Positions 39,040 to 51,071 of a DNA stretch of 64,000 nucleotides are shown piece by piece; within the stretch, counting starts at the first letter, position 1; every line of letters begins with the position of its first letter. The DNA is taken from assembly GCF_009907385.1 (NCBI RefSeq), contig NZ_JAAATR010000049.1, forward strand, positions 122,920 to 186,919, written 5' to 3'. The position numbers and the translations under genes are program-made. A model generated the notes under the pieces. That model was given only the letters and a program-made list of their open reading frames with translations, ran no database searches and was not told the origin of the DNA. This DNA is from Atlantibacter hermannii (GTDB lineage: Bacteria; Pseudomonadota; Gammaproteobacteria; Enterobacterales; Enterobacteriaceae).

Positions 39040-39819
39040 TTATTTTACGCTATTGGCGGCAGTATCCAGATGAACCACGGGATTTTCAGCGAATAAATAG
39101 CGATCGGCATTAAATTCAAAGTCATCGCTGGTTTCGTTAAACAACATTTGTTTGGTGTTTTCGAGGTGCTGCCACATGGCCAGTTTCGCCGCATGGGAGT
39201 CCTTACGAATCAGCGCTTTTAGGATTTTGTCATGATCGTCGCACCAGTTATCCACGGTGCGGGAATCGATGTGTTCGTGGAGTTTTTTCCAGTACGGGTT
39301 ATACACGCGCTGGGTCCACATTTTTTCGACAATCGCCGCCAGCGCGCTGTTCTGGGTCGCCAGCGCGACCTGAACGTGAAACTGCAAATCCCACTCAGAA
39401 TCGCGGAAGCATTTCTCGTTGCGCGCTTTATCCTGGATTTCCATCAGCTTCATGATGTCCTGCTTGGTCACCTGCGTGGCGGCGAATTCAGCGATATTGC
39501 TTTCAATCAGCTGGCGCGCCTGCAATAACTCAAAAGGACCATAGCTGGCGAACTCAAACTGCTGTTCATCCGGCATTGAATGGTATTTCGCCTGATTAGA
39601 AATCACGTGAATGCCCGACCCTTTACGGACCTCAACGTAACCTTCCACTTCAAGCATGATGATGGCTTCACGAACCACAGTGCGGCTCACGTTTTTTTCA
39701 TCAGCAATAAAGCGCTCGGCAGGGAGTTTATCACCCACCAGATAAACGCCTTGCTCGATACGGCTTTTCAGCTCAGCCGCGAGCTGCTGATAAAGTCGGC
39801 GAGATTCTGTGATTTCCAT
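39040..39819 (-). CDS. exuR: Hexuronate regulon repressor ExuR (GntR family)
   Basis: 259 residues starting [13 protein letters not shown]. An in-frame TTG two codons before was ignored because the ATG fits E. coli and has GGAG eight bases upstream. The GntR-type winged helix covers residues 8-75 with [19 protein letters not shown]. The C-terminal FadR-type (FCD) domain has conserved His/Asp residues for metal and ligand. ExuR represses exuT, uxaCA and itself and is relieved by galacturonate and glucuronate products. Confidence 0.97.
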   Translation of the reverse strand: MEITESRRLYQQLAAELKSRIEQGVYLVGDKLPAERFIADEKNVSRTVVREAIIMLEVEGYVEVRKGSGIHVISNQAKYHSMPDEQQFEFASYGPFELLQARQLIESNIAEFAATQVTKQDIMKLMEIQDKARNEKCFRDSEWDLQFHVQVALATQNSALAAIVEKMWTQRVYNPYWKKLHEHIDSRTVDNWCDDHDKILKALIRKDSHAAKLAMWQHLENTKQMLFNETSDDFEFNADRYLFAENPVVHLDTAANSVK

Positions 39820-39850
39820 ATGCAACTCCGGAATGAACTGCGGGACAACA

Positions 39851-39871
39851 TTGATTTGTTATACCACTTTT
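39851..39871 (-). promoter_or_regulatory. Putative ExuR operator upstream of exuR
   Basis: On the minus strand AAAGTGGTATAACAAATCA matches the ExuR consensus, an AATTGGTATACCAATT-type palindrome, at most positions. It lies about 35 bases before the exuR ATG, fitting autorepression. Confidence 0.6.
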
Positions 39872-39897
39872 ACGAGAAACGCTCCACTTGCGGGATC

Positions 39898-39921
39898 AAA
39901 AAAGCCGCCCCTGAGGGCGGC
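39898..39921 (-). terminator. exuT terminator
   Basis: GCCGCCC (39904-39910), loop CTGA, GGGCGGC (39915-39921); on the minus strand it is followed by six T. It ends exuT and isolates exuR. Confidence 0.9.
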
Positions 39922-39945
39922 TGTGAGATGATTTAGTGACGCATG

Positions 39946-41247
39946 TTAATGTTGGGTGGCAGGTTTGGGGTCGGGAACCTGCTTCTGCAATTCCGCCATC
40001 GGTTTGTTTTGCAGCAGCGTCCAGATAGCCACCGCACCTAACAGATCGAATACCGCCAGCACGGCGAACAGCGGGCTGAAGCCGATGGTGTCAGCCAGTG
40101 CGCCCACAACCAGAGCAAACATTGTGCTCGCGGTCCAGGCGGCCATACCGGTCAGGCCGTTTGCGGTTGCCACTTCGTTACGACCAAATACGTCGGAAGA
40201 GAGGGTAATCAGCGCGCCAGACAGTGACTGGTGAGCGAAACCACCGATACACAGCAGAGCGATGGCGACATACGGGCTGGTGAACAGGCCGATCATGCCA
40301 GGGCCAATCATCAGCACGGCGCCCATGGTCACCACCATTTTACGGGAGACGATCAGGTTAACGCCAAACCAGCGCTGGAACAGCGGCGGCAGGTAGCCAC
40401 CCACGATGCAACCGAGGTCAGCGAACAGCATCGGCATCCAGGCAAACATAGCAATTTCTTTCAGGTTAAAGCCGTAGACTTTAAACATGAACAACGGGAT
40501 CCAGGCGTTAAACGTACCCCAGGCAGGCTCCGCCAGGAAACGCGGGAGGGCGATACCCCAGAACTGACGGTTACGAATGATCTGCCACGGAGACATTTTT
40601 TTGCCATTGTCTTTCTGGTGCTGAGCTTCCTGGCCGCCAATGATGTAGTCGCGTTCTTCTTCGGTTAATTTTTTCTGATCGCGAGGGTGTTTATAGAAAA
40701 TCAGCCAGGCCATCGCCCAGGCGAAGCTCAGAACGCCGGAGATAATGAATGCCATCTGCCAGCTGTGCATCACGATTGCCCAGACCACCAGCGGCGGCGC
40801 AATCATCGCACCAATCGACGAGCCTACGTTAAAGTAACCAACCGCGATGGAACGCTCTTTAGCCGGGAACCACTCTGAAGCGGCTTTCAGACCTGCCGGG
40901 ATCATTGCGGCTTCCGCTGCGCCCACTGCGCCACGGGCCAGCGCCAGGCCGCCCCAGCTGCCTGCCAGCGCGGTTGCGCCACAGAAAACAGCCCACAGAA
41001 CGGCGAACATCGCGTAGCCAATTTTGGTGCCCAGTACGTCAAGGACGTAGCCGGCAACTGGCTGCATGATGGTGTAAGCCGCAGAGTACGCAGCGATAAT
41101 ATAAGAGTACTGCTGGGTAGATATGTGTAACTCTTCCATCAGCGTCGGCGCAGCCGCCGCCACGGTGTTACGAGTCAGGTAACCCAGTATGGTGCCTAAG
41201 GTGACCAGGGCGATCATGTACCAACGCAGCCCTTTGATTTTACGCAT
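39946..41247 (-). CDS. exuT: Hexuronate transporter
   Basis: 433 residues. A major facilitator (anion:cation symporter) protein with 12 hydrophobic segments and the conserved GYLTRNTVAAAAPTLMEEL and IPAGLKAASEWFPAKERSIA. It takes up glucuronate and galacturonate with protons. Divergent from uxaC, same strand as exuR. Confidence 0.97.
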   Translation of the reverse strand: MRKIKGLRWYMIALVTLGTILGYLTRNTVAAAAPTLMEELHISTQQYSYIIAAYSAAYTIMQPVAGYVLDVLGTKIGYAMFAVLWAVFCGATALAGSWGGLALARGAVGAAEAAMIPAGLKAASEWFPAKERSIAVGYFNVGSSIGAMIAPPLVVWAIVMHSWQMAFIISGVLSFAWAMAWLIFYKHPRDQKKLTEEERDYIIGGQEAQHQKDNGKKMSPWQIIRNRQFWGIALPRFLAEPAWGTFNAWIPLFMFKVYGFNLKEIAMFAWMPMLFADLGCIVGGYLPPLFQRWFGVNLIVSRKMVVTMGAVLMIGPGMIGLFTSPYVAIALLCIGGFAHQSLSGALITLSSDVFGRNEVATANGLTGMAAWTASTMFALVVGALADTIGFSPLFAVLAVFDLLGAVAIWTLLQNKPMAELQKQVPDPKPATQH

Positions 41248-43121
<1,874 letters not shown>

Positions 43122-43142
43122 TTAAGGCCGTTTGAGGTTGAT

Positions 43143-44630
43143 ATGCAATACATCAGGATCCATTCGCAGGATAACGTCGCGGTTGCGCTGACCGATCTGG
43201 CAGAAGGCAGCGTCGTCACCATTGACGGTATTACCCTGACGCTTGTGCAGGCGGTGGCGCGCGGGCATAAGTTCGCCATCAGCCCGATTGCGAAAGGTGA
43301 GAACGTTATTAAATATGGATTGCCGATTGGCCATGCTCTGAGCGATGTTGCGCCAGGCGAGCATATCCATTCGCATAACGCGCGCACCAATCTGAGCGAT
43401 CTGGATACCTATCGCTATCAACCGGATCTGCAAACGCTGGAGCAACAGGCCGCGGATCGCGACGTCAATATCTACCGTCGCGCCAACGGCGACGTCGGGG
43501 TTCGCAACGAGTTGTGGATCCTGCCGACCGTGGGTTGCGTCAACGGCATTGCCCGTCAGATCCAGAGCCGTTTCCTGAAAGAAACCAACGATGCCGAAGG
43601 CACCGACGGCGTATTTCTGTTCAGCCATACCTACGGCTGCTCGCAGCTGGGCGACGATCACGTGAACACCCGCACCATGTTGCAAAACATGGTGCGTCAC
43701 CCCAACGCGGGCGCGGTGCTGGTGATTGGTCTGGGCTGCGAAAACAACCAGGTTGATGCGTTCCGCGAAACCCTGGGCGACTTCGATCCTGAGCGGGTGC
43801 ATTTCATGATTTGCCAGCATCAGGATGACGAAGTGGAGGCCGGTCTGGAGCATCTGCATGCGCTGTATGAGGTGATGCGTCACGACCAGCGCCAGCCGGG
43901 CAAACTGAGCGAGCTGAAGTTTGGGCTGGAGTGCGGCGGCTCTGACGGCCTGTCCGGCATTACCGCTAACCCGATGCTGGGCCGCTTCTCTGATTATCTG
44001 ATCGCCAACGGCGGCACCACGGTGCTGACGGAAGTGCCGGAAATGTTCGGCGCTGAACAACTGCTGATGAGCCACTGCCGCGATGAAGCGACGTTTGAAA
44101 AAACCGTCACCATGGTGAACGACTTCAAACAGTATTTTATCGCCCACAATCAGCCGATTTATGAAAACCCGTCGCCGGGCAACAAAGCGGGCGGGATCAC
44201 CACCCTGGAAGAGAAATCCCTCGGCTGTACTCAAAAAGCGGGCGAAAGCCAGGTGGTGGATGTGCTGCGCTACGGCGAACGCCTGACCCGGCATGGCCTG
44301 AACCTGCTGAGCGCGCCGGGCAACGACGCCGTTGCCACCAGCGCGCTGGCCGGCGCCGGTTGCCATATGGTGCTGTTCAGCACCGGGCGCGGTACGCCAT
44401 ACGGCGGTTTTGTGCCGACGGTGAAAATCGCCACCAACAGCGAACTGGCGAAGAAAAAGCCGCACTGGATCGATTTCGACGCCGGGCAGCTCCTGCATGG
44501 CCAGACGATGCCGCAACTGTTAAACCAATTTATCGACACCATTGTGGCGTTCGCTAACGGCAAGCAGACCTGCAATGAACGCAATGATTTCAGAGAACTG
44601 GCAATCTTTAAGAGTGGCGTGACATTATAA
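43143..44630 (+). CDS. uxaA: Altronate dehydratase
   Basis: 495 residues, the E. coli length. It dehydrates altronate to 2-keto-3-deoxygluconate, using Fe2+. UxaA family, paralogous to GarD in this window: N-terminal SAF-like domain (1-90), then SHTYGCSQLGDDH, LECGGSDGLSGITANP and NPSPGNKAGG. It follows uxaC in one operon. UxaB, the step between, is not in the window, as expected. Confidence 0.98.
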   Translation: MQYIRIHSQDNVAVALTDLAEGSVVTIDGITLTLVQAVARGHKFAISPIAKGENVIKYGLPIGHALSDVAPGEHIHSHNARTNLSDLDTYRYQPDLQTLEQQAADRDVNIYRRANGDVGVRNELWILPTVGCVNGIARQIQSRFLKETNDAEGTDGVFLFSHTYGCSQLGDDHVNTRTMLQNMVRHPNAGAVLVIGLGCENNQVDAFRETLGDFDPERVHFMICQHQDDEVEAGLEHLHALYEVMRHDQRQPGKLSELKFGLECGGSDGLSGITANPMLGRFSDYLIANGGTTVLTEVPEMFGAEQLLMSHCRDEATFEKTVTMVNDFKQYFIAHNQPIYENPSPGNKAGGITTLEEKSLGCTQKAGESQVVDVLRYGERLTRHGLNLLSAPGNDAVATSALAGAGCHMVLFSTGRGTPYGGFVPTVKIATNSELAKKKPHWIDFDAGQLLHGQTMPQLLNQFIDTIVAFANGKQTCNERNDFRELAIFKSGVTL

Positions 44631-44657
44631 TCTGTGGACTCCTGAGTTCATTTTCCC

Positions 44658-44690
44658 CCGGCGCTCCGTTAACGAGCGCCGTTTTTTTTA
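44658..44690 (+). terminator. uxaCA terminator
   Basis: CGGCGCTC (44659-44666), loop of seven bases, GAGCGCCG (44674-44681), then seven or eight T. Strong intrinsic terminator. Confidence 0.92.
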
Positions 44691-44709
44691 TGATCTTTAA
44701 GGACAGAGA

Positions 44710-45285
44710 ATGACCGCGTATTGGCTTGCCCAGGGCGTTGGCGTCCTGGCGTTTGTAATTGGTATCACGACGTTTATCAACCGCGACGAAAAGCGCTTTA
44801 AACTGCAACTCTCGCTGTACAGCTTTATTATCGGCTGTCATTTCTTTTTGATGGGCGCGGCACCTGCCGGGATGAGCGCGGTGTTAAACGCTTTTCGCAC
44901 CGTGATTTCTCTGCGCACCCGCAGCCTGTGGGTGATGTCGGTATTCATCGTCCTGACGCTCTTCCTCGGGCTTGCCAGACTCCATCACCCGATGGAACTG
45001 CTGCCGATTGTCGGCACCGTCGCCAGCACCTGGGCGCTGTTTCGCTGCAAAGGGTTAACCGTGCGCTGCGTGATGTGGTGCTCCACGGCCTGCTGGGTGA
45101 GCCACAATATCTGGCTGGGCTCGATTGGCGGTTCGTTGATTGAGGGGAGTTTTCTGGTGATGAACGGCCTGAATATCATTCGCTTCTGGCGGATGCAAAA
45201 GCGCGGTATCGATCCGTTTAAAATCGAAAAAGAGAGTATGCAGAAGGAAGAAGCGGCGGGCGCAAGGCCCGCCTGTAAAGATTAA
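44710..45285 (+). CDS. ygjV: Inner-membrane protein YgjV
   Basis: 191 residues (E. coli 183). The YgjV family of small membrane proteins: about six hydrophobic segments, beginning [18 protein letters not shown], and a short hydrophilic C-terminus. The function is unknown. Its end overlaps the convergent sstT stop by four bases. It is between uxaA and sstT, as in E. coli. Confidence 0.92.
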   Translation: MTAYWLAQGVGVLAFVIGITTFINRDEKRFKLQLSLYSFIIGCHFFLMGAAPAGMSAVLNAFRTVISLRTRSLWVMSVFIVLTLFLGLARLHHPMELLPIVGTVASTWALFRCKGLTVRCVMWCSTACWVSHNIWLGSIGGSLIEGSFLVMNGLNIIRFWRMQKRGIDPFKIEKESMQKEEAAGARPACKD

Positions 45286-46526
45286 TTGCGCAGCGCGTTG
45301 GCCGCTAAACGCTGGTCTTCCGCCTGGCAAACTGCGGCGGTGAAGATCACGTCGGTAGAGGAGTTCAGCGCGGTTTCGCAGGAATCCTGCAGTACGCCGA
45401 TGATAAAGCCGACCGCCACCACCTGCATGGCGATTTCGTTCGGGATACCAAACATATTACAGGCCAGCGGGATCAGCAGCAGCGAACCGCCCGCCACGCC
45501 GGATGCGCCGCAGGCGCACAGAGAAGCGACCACGCTCAGCAACAGTGCGGTCGGGATGTCCATGGCAATCCCCAGCGTATTCACCGCCGCCAGGGTCAGC
45601 ACGGTAATGGTGATAGCCGCGCCTGCCATGTTGATGGTGGCACCCAGCGGGATCGACACCGAATAGGTATCGCGGTCCAGGTTCATCTTCTCGCACATCG
45701 CCATATTCACCGGGATATTGGCAGCGGAGCTGCGGGTGAAGAAAGCGGTCACGCCGCTTTCACGCAGGCAAGCCAGCACCAGCGGATACGGGTTCCGACG
45801 AATTTTGTACCAGACGATCAGCGGGTTGATGACAAACGCCACCAGGAACATACAGCCAATCAGCACCACCAGCAGTTGTGCATAGCCCCACAGCGTCGCG
45901 AAGCCGGTTTCCGCCAGGGTGGACGCCACCAGGCCAAAGATACCGATCGGCGCGAAGCGAATCACCAGCGTTACCATAAAGGTCACCGCGTCGGACACGT
46001 CGTTGAGCAGGTTTTTGGTGGTATCGTTGCCGTGACGCAGCGCGAAGCCAAGACCCACAGCCCATACCAGGATACCGATGTAATTACCTTTCAGCAGCGC
46101 GTCAATCGGATTGGAAACCATGCTCATCAGCAGGCCGCGCATTACTTCCACAATGCCGGAAGGCGGAGTGATTTCCGTTGCGCCGGTGGTGAGATGCAGC
46201 GTAGACGGGAACGCGAAGCTGAACAGCACCGCCGTCAGCGCCGCGGCGAAAGTCCCGATCAGATAGAGAAACAGGATAGGACGAATATTGGTTTTCTGGC
46301 CCTGGCGGTGATTGGCGATTGACGCCATCACCAGTACCAGTACCAACACCGGCGCAACGGCTTTCAGTGCGCCGACGAAGAGTGTTCCCAGCAGGCCCGC
46401 CGCTATCGCCGCGTCTTTGGACACTAACGCCAGCAGAATGCCGAGAACTAAACCGACAAGAATTTGTTTAACCAGACTGCCGCCCGCAAGGCGGCGCAAC
46501 AACCCTGGTGTAGATTGCGTGCTCAT
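45282..46526 (-). CDS. sstT: Serine/threonine:Na+ symporter SstT
   Basis: 414 residues, as in E. coli, from the ATG giving [14 protein letters not shown] member of the dicarboxylate/amino acid:cation (SLC1/DAACS) family. The hallmark serine-rich hairpin [16 protein letters not shown] is at about residues 264-279. It imports serine and threonine with sodium. The frame continues 28 codons upstream without similarity. Convergent with ygjV. Confidence 0.97.
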   Translation of the reverse strand: MSTQSTPGLLRRLAGGSLVKQILVGLVLGILLALVSKDAAIAAGLLGTLFVGALKAVAPVLVLVLVMASIANHRQGQKTNIRPILFLYLIGTFAAALTAVLFSFAFPSTLHLTTGATEITPPSGIVEVMRGLLMSMVSNPIDALLKGNYIGILVWAVGLGFALRHGNDTTKNLLNDVSDAVTFMVTLVIRFAPIGIFGLVASTLAETGFATLWGYAQLLVVLIGCMFLVAFVINPLIVWYKIRRNPYPLVLACLRESGVTAFFTRSSAANIPVNMAMCEKMNLDRDTYSVSIPLGATINMAGAAITITVLTLAAVNTLGIAMDIPTALLLSVVASLCACGASGVAGGSLLLIPLACNMFGIPNEIAMQVVAVGFIIGVLQDSCETALNSSTDVIFTAAVCQAEDQRLAANALRN

Positions 46527-46792
46527 AAATATTCCTTCAGATGTGATGTGGTTCCATCCCGCGTCAATATTATTAAAAGCTTTGTGACCGGATGTAACAG
46601 ATGTTTGCATGGATGAGTATAGGGATTTGCCGTCCGGGGGGAAGGGGATAGTGCTGTTTTTTCCGAATCGCTCCAGCTTTCCAACTTAAAATTAACATTC
46701 TTGTGACATTAATAGCACTTCTGATTCAGGTGATATTGCAAAGCAAAAATGGCTGGCTATAGCGTGACGTTCTGGCATTTGGCCGCGTCGCG

Positions 46793-47839
46793 TTACAGGT
46801 GACGTGCCTGCGGCGCAGGAAGCGGAATTTTTGTGAAGGGTAATGGCGTAAACACGGGCGTTTTCGGCGGTACGTGGCGGCGGACAATATCCACTAACCC
46901 TTTAAGATCGAGGTCGGGAATGATCCGCACGTCATCAGGCTTATTGCCGAAGAAGTTCTCCCAGTGGCCAATCAGCACCCTACGCGGCTGGGTAAAATCC
47001 AACAGCGCTGCGGGATAGCGGTAAACCTGATGCCATGAACCGGCACACAGTATCTCCACATCGATACGCTTGCCGTCCGGCTCCCGGGGCGGGAATCCCC
47101 ACGGCGGCGTGGCGGCGGAGTCCTGGTAGTGAATGCGATAGACCGGGTTTTTCTGCTCATCCAGCAAATCCACCAGCCAGGCCACCGGCGTGCCAGGCCG
47201 CCAGTCCCAAACGGTATCCAGCGGTTCGTCAGGCGGCGATGTATAAATGCCGGGCAGCAAATCCACGCCGAAAATATGTCCGGCATGCATGCTGCGGATC
47301 GGTTTGACCCGAATAAAGCCTGTGTTGGAGTAAATCCATTTACCGCTGTCGCCAGGGCGTGAAATATCAGGCGCTGAGGCAATCTGCGGCAGGATATTAT
47401 GCAAGCGCCGCAGTTGTTGCGGATCGTCACGGAATTGGTATTGCAGGATATTGACCACCGTTTCCGATCCATAAACCTGGGCGTTGGACGCCTGCGTCTT
47501 CATGACGTCAGCAACGTCCAGCAGGTGATCGTAATGGGCGTGGCCCACCAGCAGCATCGAGACAAAACGGGCATCCGGCATCATCTGCTGAATTTTCACC
47601 GGATCGTTTTTCACCTTAACCGGCGGAATACCGGTTATTCCCGCCAGTGCCGGATTGGTGAATGACGGCGCGAAAAGCACGCCCTCATCACGCCAGGGGA
47701 GCAGCCAGCCGCCAACGCCGAGATAATGCAGCGCCGGGCCGGAGGCCTCTTTACCTGCCCATAACTGGTGCGCGCCCACCTGCGGTTTGGATAAGCACCC
47801 GCACAGGGTCAACGCCATAATCAGCCCCAGGTTGCGCAT
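46793..47839 (-). CDS. Putative lipoprotein, metallo-beta-lactamase-fold hydrolase
   Basis: 348 residues. A short signal peptide ends in a lipobox-like LCGC with Cys15, so probably a lipoprotein; Cys at position -2 is unusual. The metallo-beta-lactamase signature HAHYDH is at 100-105, with further His in SMHAGHIF and LIGHWENFF, consistent with the NAPE-PLD/UlaG-like branch of the superfamily. Substrate unknown; a phosphodiester is plausible but not shown. It starts nine bases after the PhoD-like stop, so the two are co-transcribed. I know of no gene here in E. coli K-12; it looks like an accessory module. Confidence 0.75.
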   Translation of the reverse strand: MRNLGLIMALTLCGCLSKPQVGAHQLWAGKEASGPALHYLGVGGWLLPWRDEGVLFAPSFTNPALAGITGIPPVKVKNDPVKIQQMMPDARFVSMLLVGHAHYDHLLDVADVMKTQASNAQVYGSETVVNILQYQFRDDPQQLRRLHNILPQIASAPDISRPGDSGKWIYSNTGFIRVKPIRSMHAGHIFGVDLLPGIYTSPPDEPLDTVWDWRPGTPVAWLVDLLDEQKNPVYRIHYQDSAATPPWGFPPREPDGKRIDVEILCAGSWHQVYRYPAALLDFTQPRRVLIGHWENFFGNKPDDVRIIPDLDLKGLVDIVRRHVPPKTPVFTPLPFTKIPLPAPQARHL

Positions 47840-47848
47840 AAAAGCCGC

Positions 47849-49654
47849 TCACGACCATGACGTTAAGGGAATAATTTCAGGGTGACTATTTTTATCGCCA
47901 TCCCGTTTTGCGACGGGGATTGGGTTTCCATCCGTGTCAAAAAACTGCACTTTTAGATGCTGTTTATCCGCATCAATATCGATCCGGGCAAAATTATTAT
48001 TCTGGGTATAGCCCCAGGATTGATAATTCATGGTGCCCAATGCGGTTCCCGGCTGAGGATTACTTAACAGCGTCTCATAAATATCGAAACTGTCGTTTTC
48101 CTCCGCCGAATCGCGTATGTATTTTGCCGTTTCGCCGTTAATAAAAGTATAAGGCCAGTAAAACGGCGAAGACGTTACCGACCAGGCATGAATTTTTTCG
48201 CCAGCGATACCGTTAATTTCAATTTCGCAGATGTTGGTGCAATGAATATCGCCTGACAGGAAAATAACATTTTCAATTTTATGCTTAAGCAGGGTCTTTA
48301 ATACCTGATTGCGCGTTTGCGGAAAAGCAGTCCAGGTATCGCTGTTATCCTTATTCCTGCGTGACCAGAAACCGTCCCCGGCGGTATCGATTTCGTTGGG
48401 AACAAAGACGCCGGAGGAGACAATAAATTTGGGGCGATTGCCGTAGTCCTCTTGCATATGAATTAGCCATGCGCATAGCCTGTCCAGCTGGCTGGGTTCC
48501 GTTGGGTGTTTTGAAGGTAACCCCAACAAATGGTTATTATTGATATTGCTGTCGTCGCTTTGACTGGCGTCGTTTTTGTAGCGCGTGGTGCGCGTATCCA
48601 GCACAAAGAAAGGATAACCGCCGCAGTTGAAATCGTAGAACAAACGGGGAACATCCATTTCCGCCAGGTATTTTTCACTGCCGATAAGCTTATCTTTGCG
48701 TTGATGAATGTAGCTGTCGGGAAAGCGCGGGCCGTGGATCCACTGGTAACTCATATAGGCGCTGATAGCGCAGTTGAACAGATCACAGTTATTGCTGAAC
48801 AAGCCGGGTAAATAATTGGTTTTGTTAACCCTGTCCTGAGTCCAGTTATCTTCAATTTCATGATCGTCAAGGATCATATAAGTGGGAATATGCGAAGTCA
48901 GCCGACGGAAATTGAGGCTTTTATAGTTTTCGTGATAAGCCTCCTCAAACTCTTTATAGGTATCCGCTTTAAACGCCGGCATATAAACCGATGCCGAGTC
49001 GGCGTAAATCTGGTCGCCAACCATTAATACAAAATTCGCGTCGGAATGCTTTTCATACATCGCTTTAAAAATCAGGTCGGATTCCTTTTTCTTGTAAAAA
49101 GGCACCCCGTTAAACCAGTTATTCCGGCAGGATCCAAACAGAAATTTAACCGACTGCGCGGCGGCAGTGGATTTGGGCTGGGTTGTAAAGTCAGCGGTGA
49201 CATATTGCGCGCTCAGGGTTTCATCATTGAATTGATCCACCCAGACTCGCGCCGGGGGAAGGGTTTTTACGACCTCTTCGCTGGCGTCACCGTCCATTTC
49301 TTCCGACGGCAGGCTGATTTCCAGATAGGCCATGCGAACCAGATAACGCGTTGCGGGTTTTAAGAGAAAAGGCTTTAATTTTTTCCACTCTTTCTCATCG
49401 GCCCATAAATTTACATCCTTACCCAGCGTATAAACGCCGGTACGGTGGTACTGGCGGCGCATGCGGAAGTACCAGATATTCTCCGCCGCCACTTTTCCAT
49501 TTGCGCCCACCACGCCAATCATACCGACGGTACGAATATTATTCGCGATGTCGTTTTCATCATGGTCAGGGTATGCGGCAATCCACAGGCGGCAGGAGGT
49601 ATCGGTGGTATGCCCGACAATCGGGCCCAACGCAGGTTTAAACAGTTTGCTCAT
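47849..49654 (-). CDS. PhoD-like alkaline phosphatase/phosphodiesterase-type protein
   Basis: 601 residues from the ATG giving MSKLFKPALGPIVG, after GGTGGGTAAAAAA. An upstream in-frame start at 49789 adds 45 residues without similarity. PhoD-type metallophosphatase motifs are present: GSC at 174-176, GDQIYAD at 213-219, DDHEIEDN at 263-270 and SGDIH at 467-471. No signal peptide or twin-arginine motif, unlike secreted PhoD, so probably cytoplasmic. The gene is visibly more AT-rich than its neighbours, which suggests transfer. Paired with the downstream lipoprotein gene. Substrate unknown. Confidence 0.8.
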   Translation of the reverse strand: MSKLFKPALGPIVGHTTDTSCRLWIAAYPDHDENDIANNIRTVGMIGVVGANGKVAAENIWYFRMRRQYHRTGVYTLGKDVNLWADEKEWKKLKPFLLKPATRYLVRMAYLEISLPSEEMDGDASEEVVKTLPPARVWVDQFNDETLSAQYVTADFTTQPKSTAAAQSVKFLFGSCRNNWFNGVPFYKKKESDLIFKAMYEKHSDANFVLMVGDQIYADSASVYMPAFKADTYKEFEEAYHENYKSLNFRRLTSHIPTYMILDDHEIEDNWTQDRVNKTNYLPGLFSNNCDLFNCAISAYMSYQWIHGPRFPDSYIHQRKDKLIGSEKYLAEMDVPRLFYDFNCGGYPFFVLDTRTTRYKNDASQSDDSNINNNHLLGLPSKHPTEPSQLDRLCAWLIHMQEDYGNRPKFIVSSGVFVPNEIDTAGDGFWSRRNKDNSDTWTAFPQTRNQVLKTLLKHKIENVIFLSGDIHCTNICEIEINGIAGEKIHAWSVTSSPFYWPYTFINGETAKYIRDSAEENDSFDIYETLLSNPQPGTALGTMNYQSWGYTQNNNFARIDIDADKQHLKVQFFDTDGNPIPVAKRDGDKNSHPEIIPLTSWS

Positions 49655-49812
49655 TTTTTTTACCCACCATGAAAAGAATGGCCGGTCAGGGTCATTATGG
49701 TGTGAGTATAAAACGTGCCAAAGCGGGCCGGGTGATACGAAAGCGTGAATGAACGGACGGGGGTAACACATTTTAATGAAGCGCCTCAACGCAGCGTTGA
49801 GACGCTCAGGAT

Positions 49813-50781
49813 TTATGTCAGCGTTTTGCGTTTGTCGTTACGGTGATTGACCCAGGCGTTGATCACCAGCGTCACCACCAGAATGCCACCCACCACGCCC
49901 AGCGAGATGGCGATCGGGATGTGGTAGAAATCGACAATCAGCATCTTAAAGCCGATAAATACCAGGATCACCGACAGGCCGTATTTCAGCAGGGTGAAAC
50001 GCTCCGCGACGCCCGCCAGCAGGAAATACATGGCGCGCAGGCCCAGGATAGCGAACAGGTTAGAGGTCAGCACGATAAACGGGTCGGTAGTGACCGCGAA
50101 GATCGCCGGGATACTGTCCACCGCGAAAATCACGTCGCTGATCTCCACCAGGATCAGCACCAGGAACAGCGGCGTGACATACAGCAGGCCGTTGTGCCGC
50201 ACGAAGAATTTTTCGTTTTCGATTTTATCGGTCATACGCAAGTGACCGCGCAGCCAGCGTACAATCGGTTTCTCGCCGATGCCCGCTTCGTCCTCTTTGG
50301 CCAGCGCCATCTTCACGCCGGTAAACAGCAGGAACGCGCCGAACACATACAGCAGCCATTCAAACTGCGAAATCAGCCAGCTGCCGGCGAAAATCATAAT
50401 GGTGCGCAGGACGATGGCGCCCAGTACGCCATAAATCAGCACGCGCCGCTGTAGCGCCGGAGGAACGGCGAAATAGCTGAACAGCATCAGCCACACGAAG
50501 ACGTTATCTACCGCCAGGGCTTTCTCGATTAAATAGCCGGTGAGAAAGGCCAGCGCCTGGGTGTCCGCCACCGCGCGGCCTTCAGTGCCGGTGAGATACC
50601 ACCAGAAGCCTAAATTAAACAGCAGCGACAGCCCGACCCAAATCAGCGACCACACCGCCGCCTGTTTCATGGTCATGGTATGCGCGCCGCGCCGTCCCTG
50701 AAGCAACAGGTCGATGGCGAGCATAATCACCACAATCACAGCGAAGCCGCCCCACAGCAGGGGAGTACCCACGGTATTCAT
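49813..50781 (-). CDS. alx: TerC-family membrane protein Alx
   Basis: 322 residues from the ATG giving [10 protein letters not shown]. Two earlier ATGs at 50790 and 50787 lie too close to the AAGGA site; this one is nine bases from it. TerC family: about nine hydrophobic segments and the acidic motifs [13 protein letters not shown] and [14 protein letters not shown], which bind metal. Alx exports or balances manganese and responds to high pH. Expression is controlled by the riboswitch upstream. Confidence 0.96.
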   Translation of the reverse strand: MNTVGTPLLWGGFAVIVVIMLAIDLLLQGRRGAHTMTMKQAAVWSLIWVGLSLLFNLGFWWYLTGTEGRAVADTQALAFLTGYLIEKALAVDNVFVWLMLFSYFAVPPALQRRVLIYGVLGAIVLRTIMIFAGSWLISQFEWLLYVFGAFLLFTGVKMALAKEDEAGIGEKPIVRWLRGHLRMTDKIENEKFFVRHNGLLYVTPLFLVLILVEISDVIFAVDSIPAIFAVTTDPFIVLTSNLFAILGLRAMYFLLAGVAERFTLLKYGLSVILVFIGFKMLIVDFYHIPIAISLGVVGGILVVTLVINAWVNHRNDKRKTLT

Positions 50782-50802
50782 AAGCATCATTCCTTAAAAA
50801 TG

Positions 50803-50833
50803 AAAAACGGCCAACGTCGGAAGACGTTAGCCG
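50803..50833 (-). terminator. Terminator-like hairpin in the alx leader
   Basis: CGGCCAACGTC (50808-50818), loop GGAA, GACGTTAGCCG (50823-50833); on the minus strand five T follow. It lies between the aptamer and the alx start, so it can act as the expression platform that stops transcription when the aptamer is not engaged. Confidence 0.75.
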
Positions 50834-50851
50834 CTTTGCTGAAGTTGCAAA

Positions 50852-51008
50852 TGGATCTCGCCTTCCGGCAAGGTCTCACTTACAACGCGAAATACCCGTG
50901 TTCACCAGCGTCGTTGACGATGCCTGATACGCATTTTTCGAGTTGCCCGACGACCGGATGCACAGCACCGTATTGACGATCCGTCGGCAAGGAAGTTACT
51001 CCCCTTTG
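50852..51008 (-). promoter_or_regulatory. yybP-ykoY (manganese/pH) riboswitch of alx
   Basis: On the minus strand the leader begins AAAGGGGAGTAACTTCC, then contains CGTCAATACGGTGC and GTGAGACCTTGCCGG, the conserved pieces of the yybP-ykoY aptamer (PRE element of E. coli alx). It senses Mn2+ and, through RNA folding during transcription, alkaline pH, and lets alx be expressed. Aptamer limits are approximate. Confidence 0.88.
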
Positions 51009-51071
51009 CAAATAAAAAGTATGCAGCGTCAATGATTTCGTCAACGACGCCGCCGGGGGTTTTACTGAGCT

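Noticed and set aside
43122..44516. 464-codon minus-strand ORF inside uxaA
   Set aside because: Antisense shadow of uxaA codon use, with no recognisable family and no upstream site.
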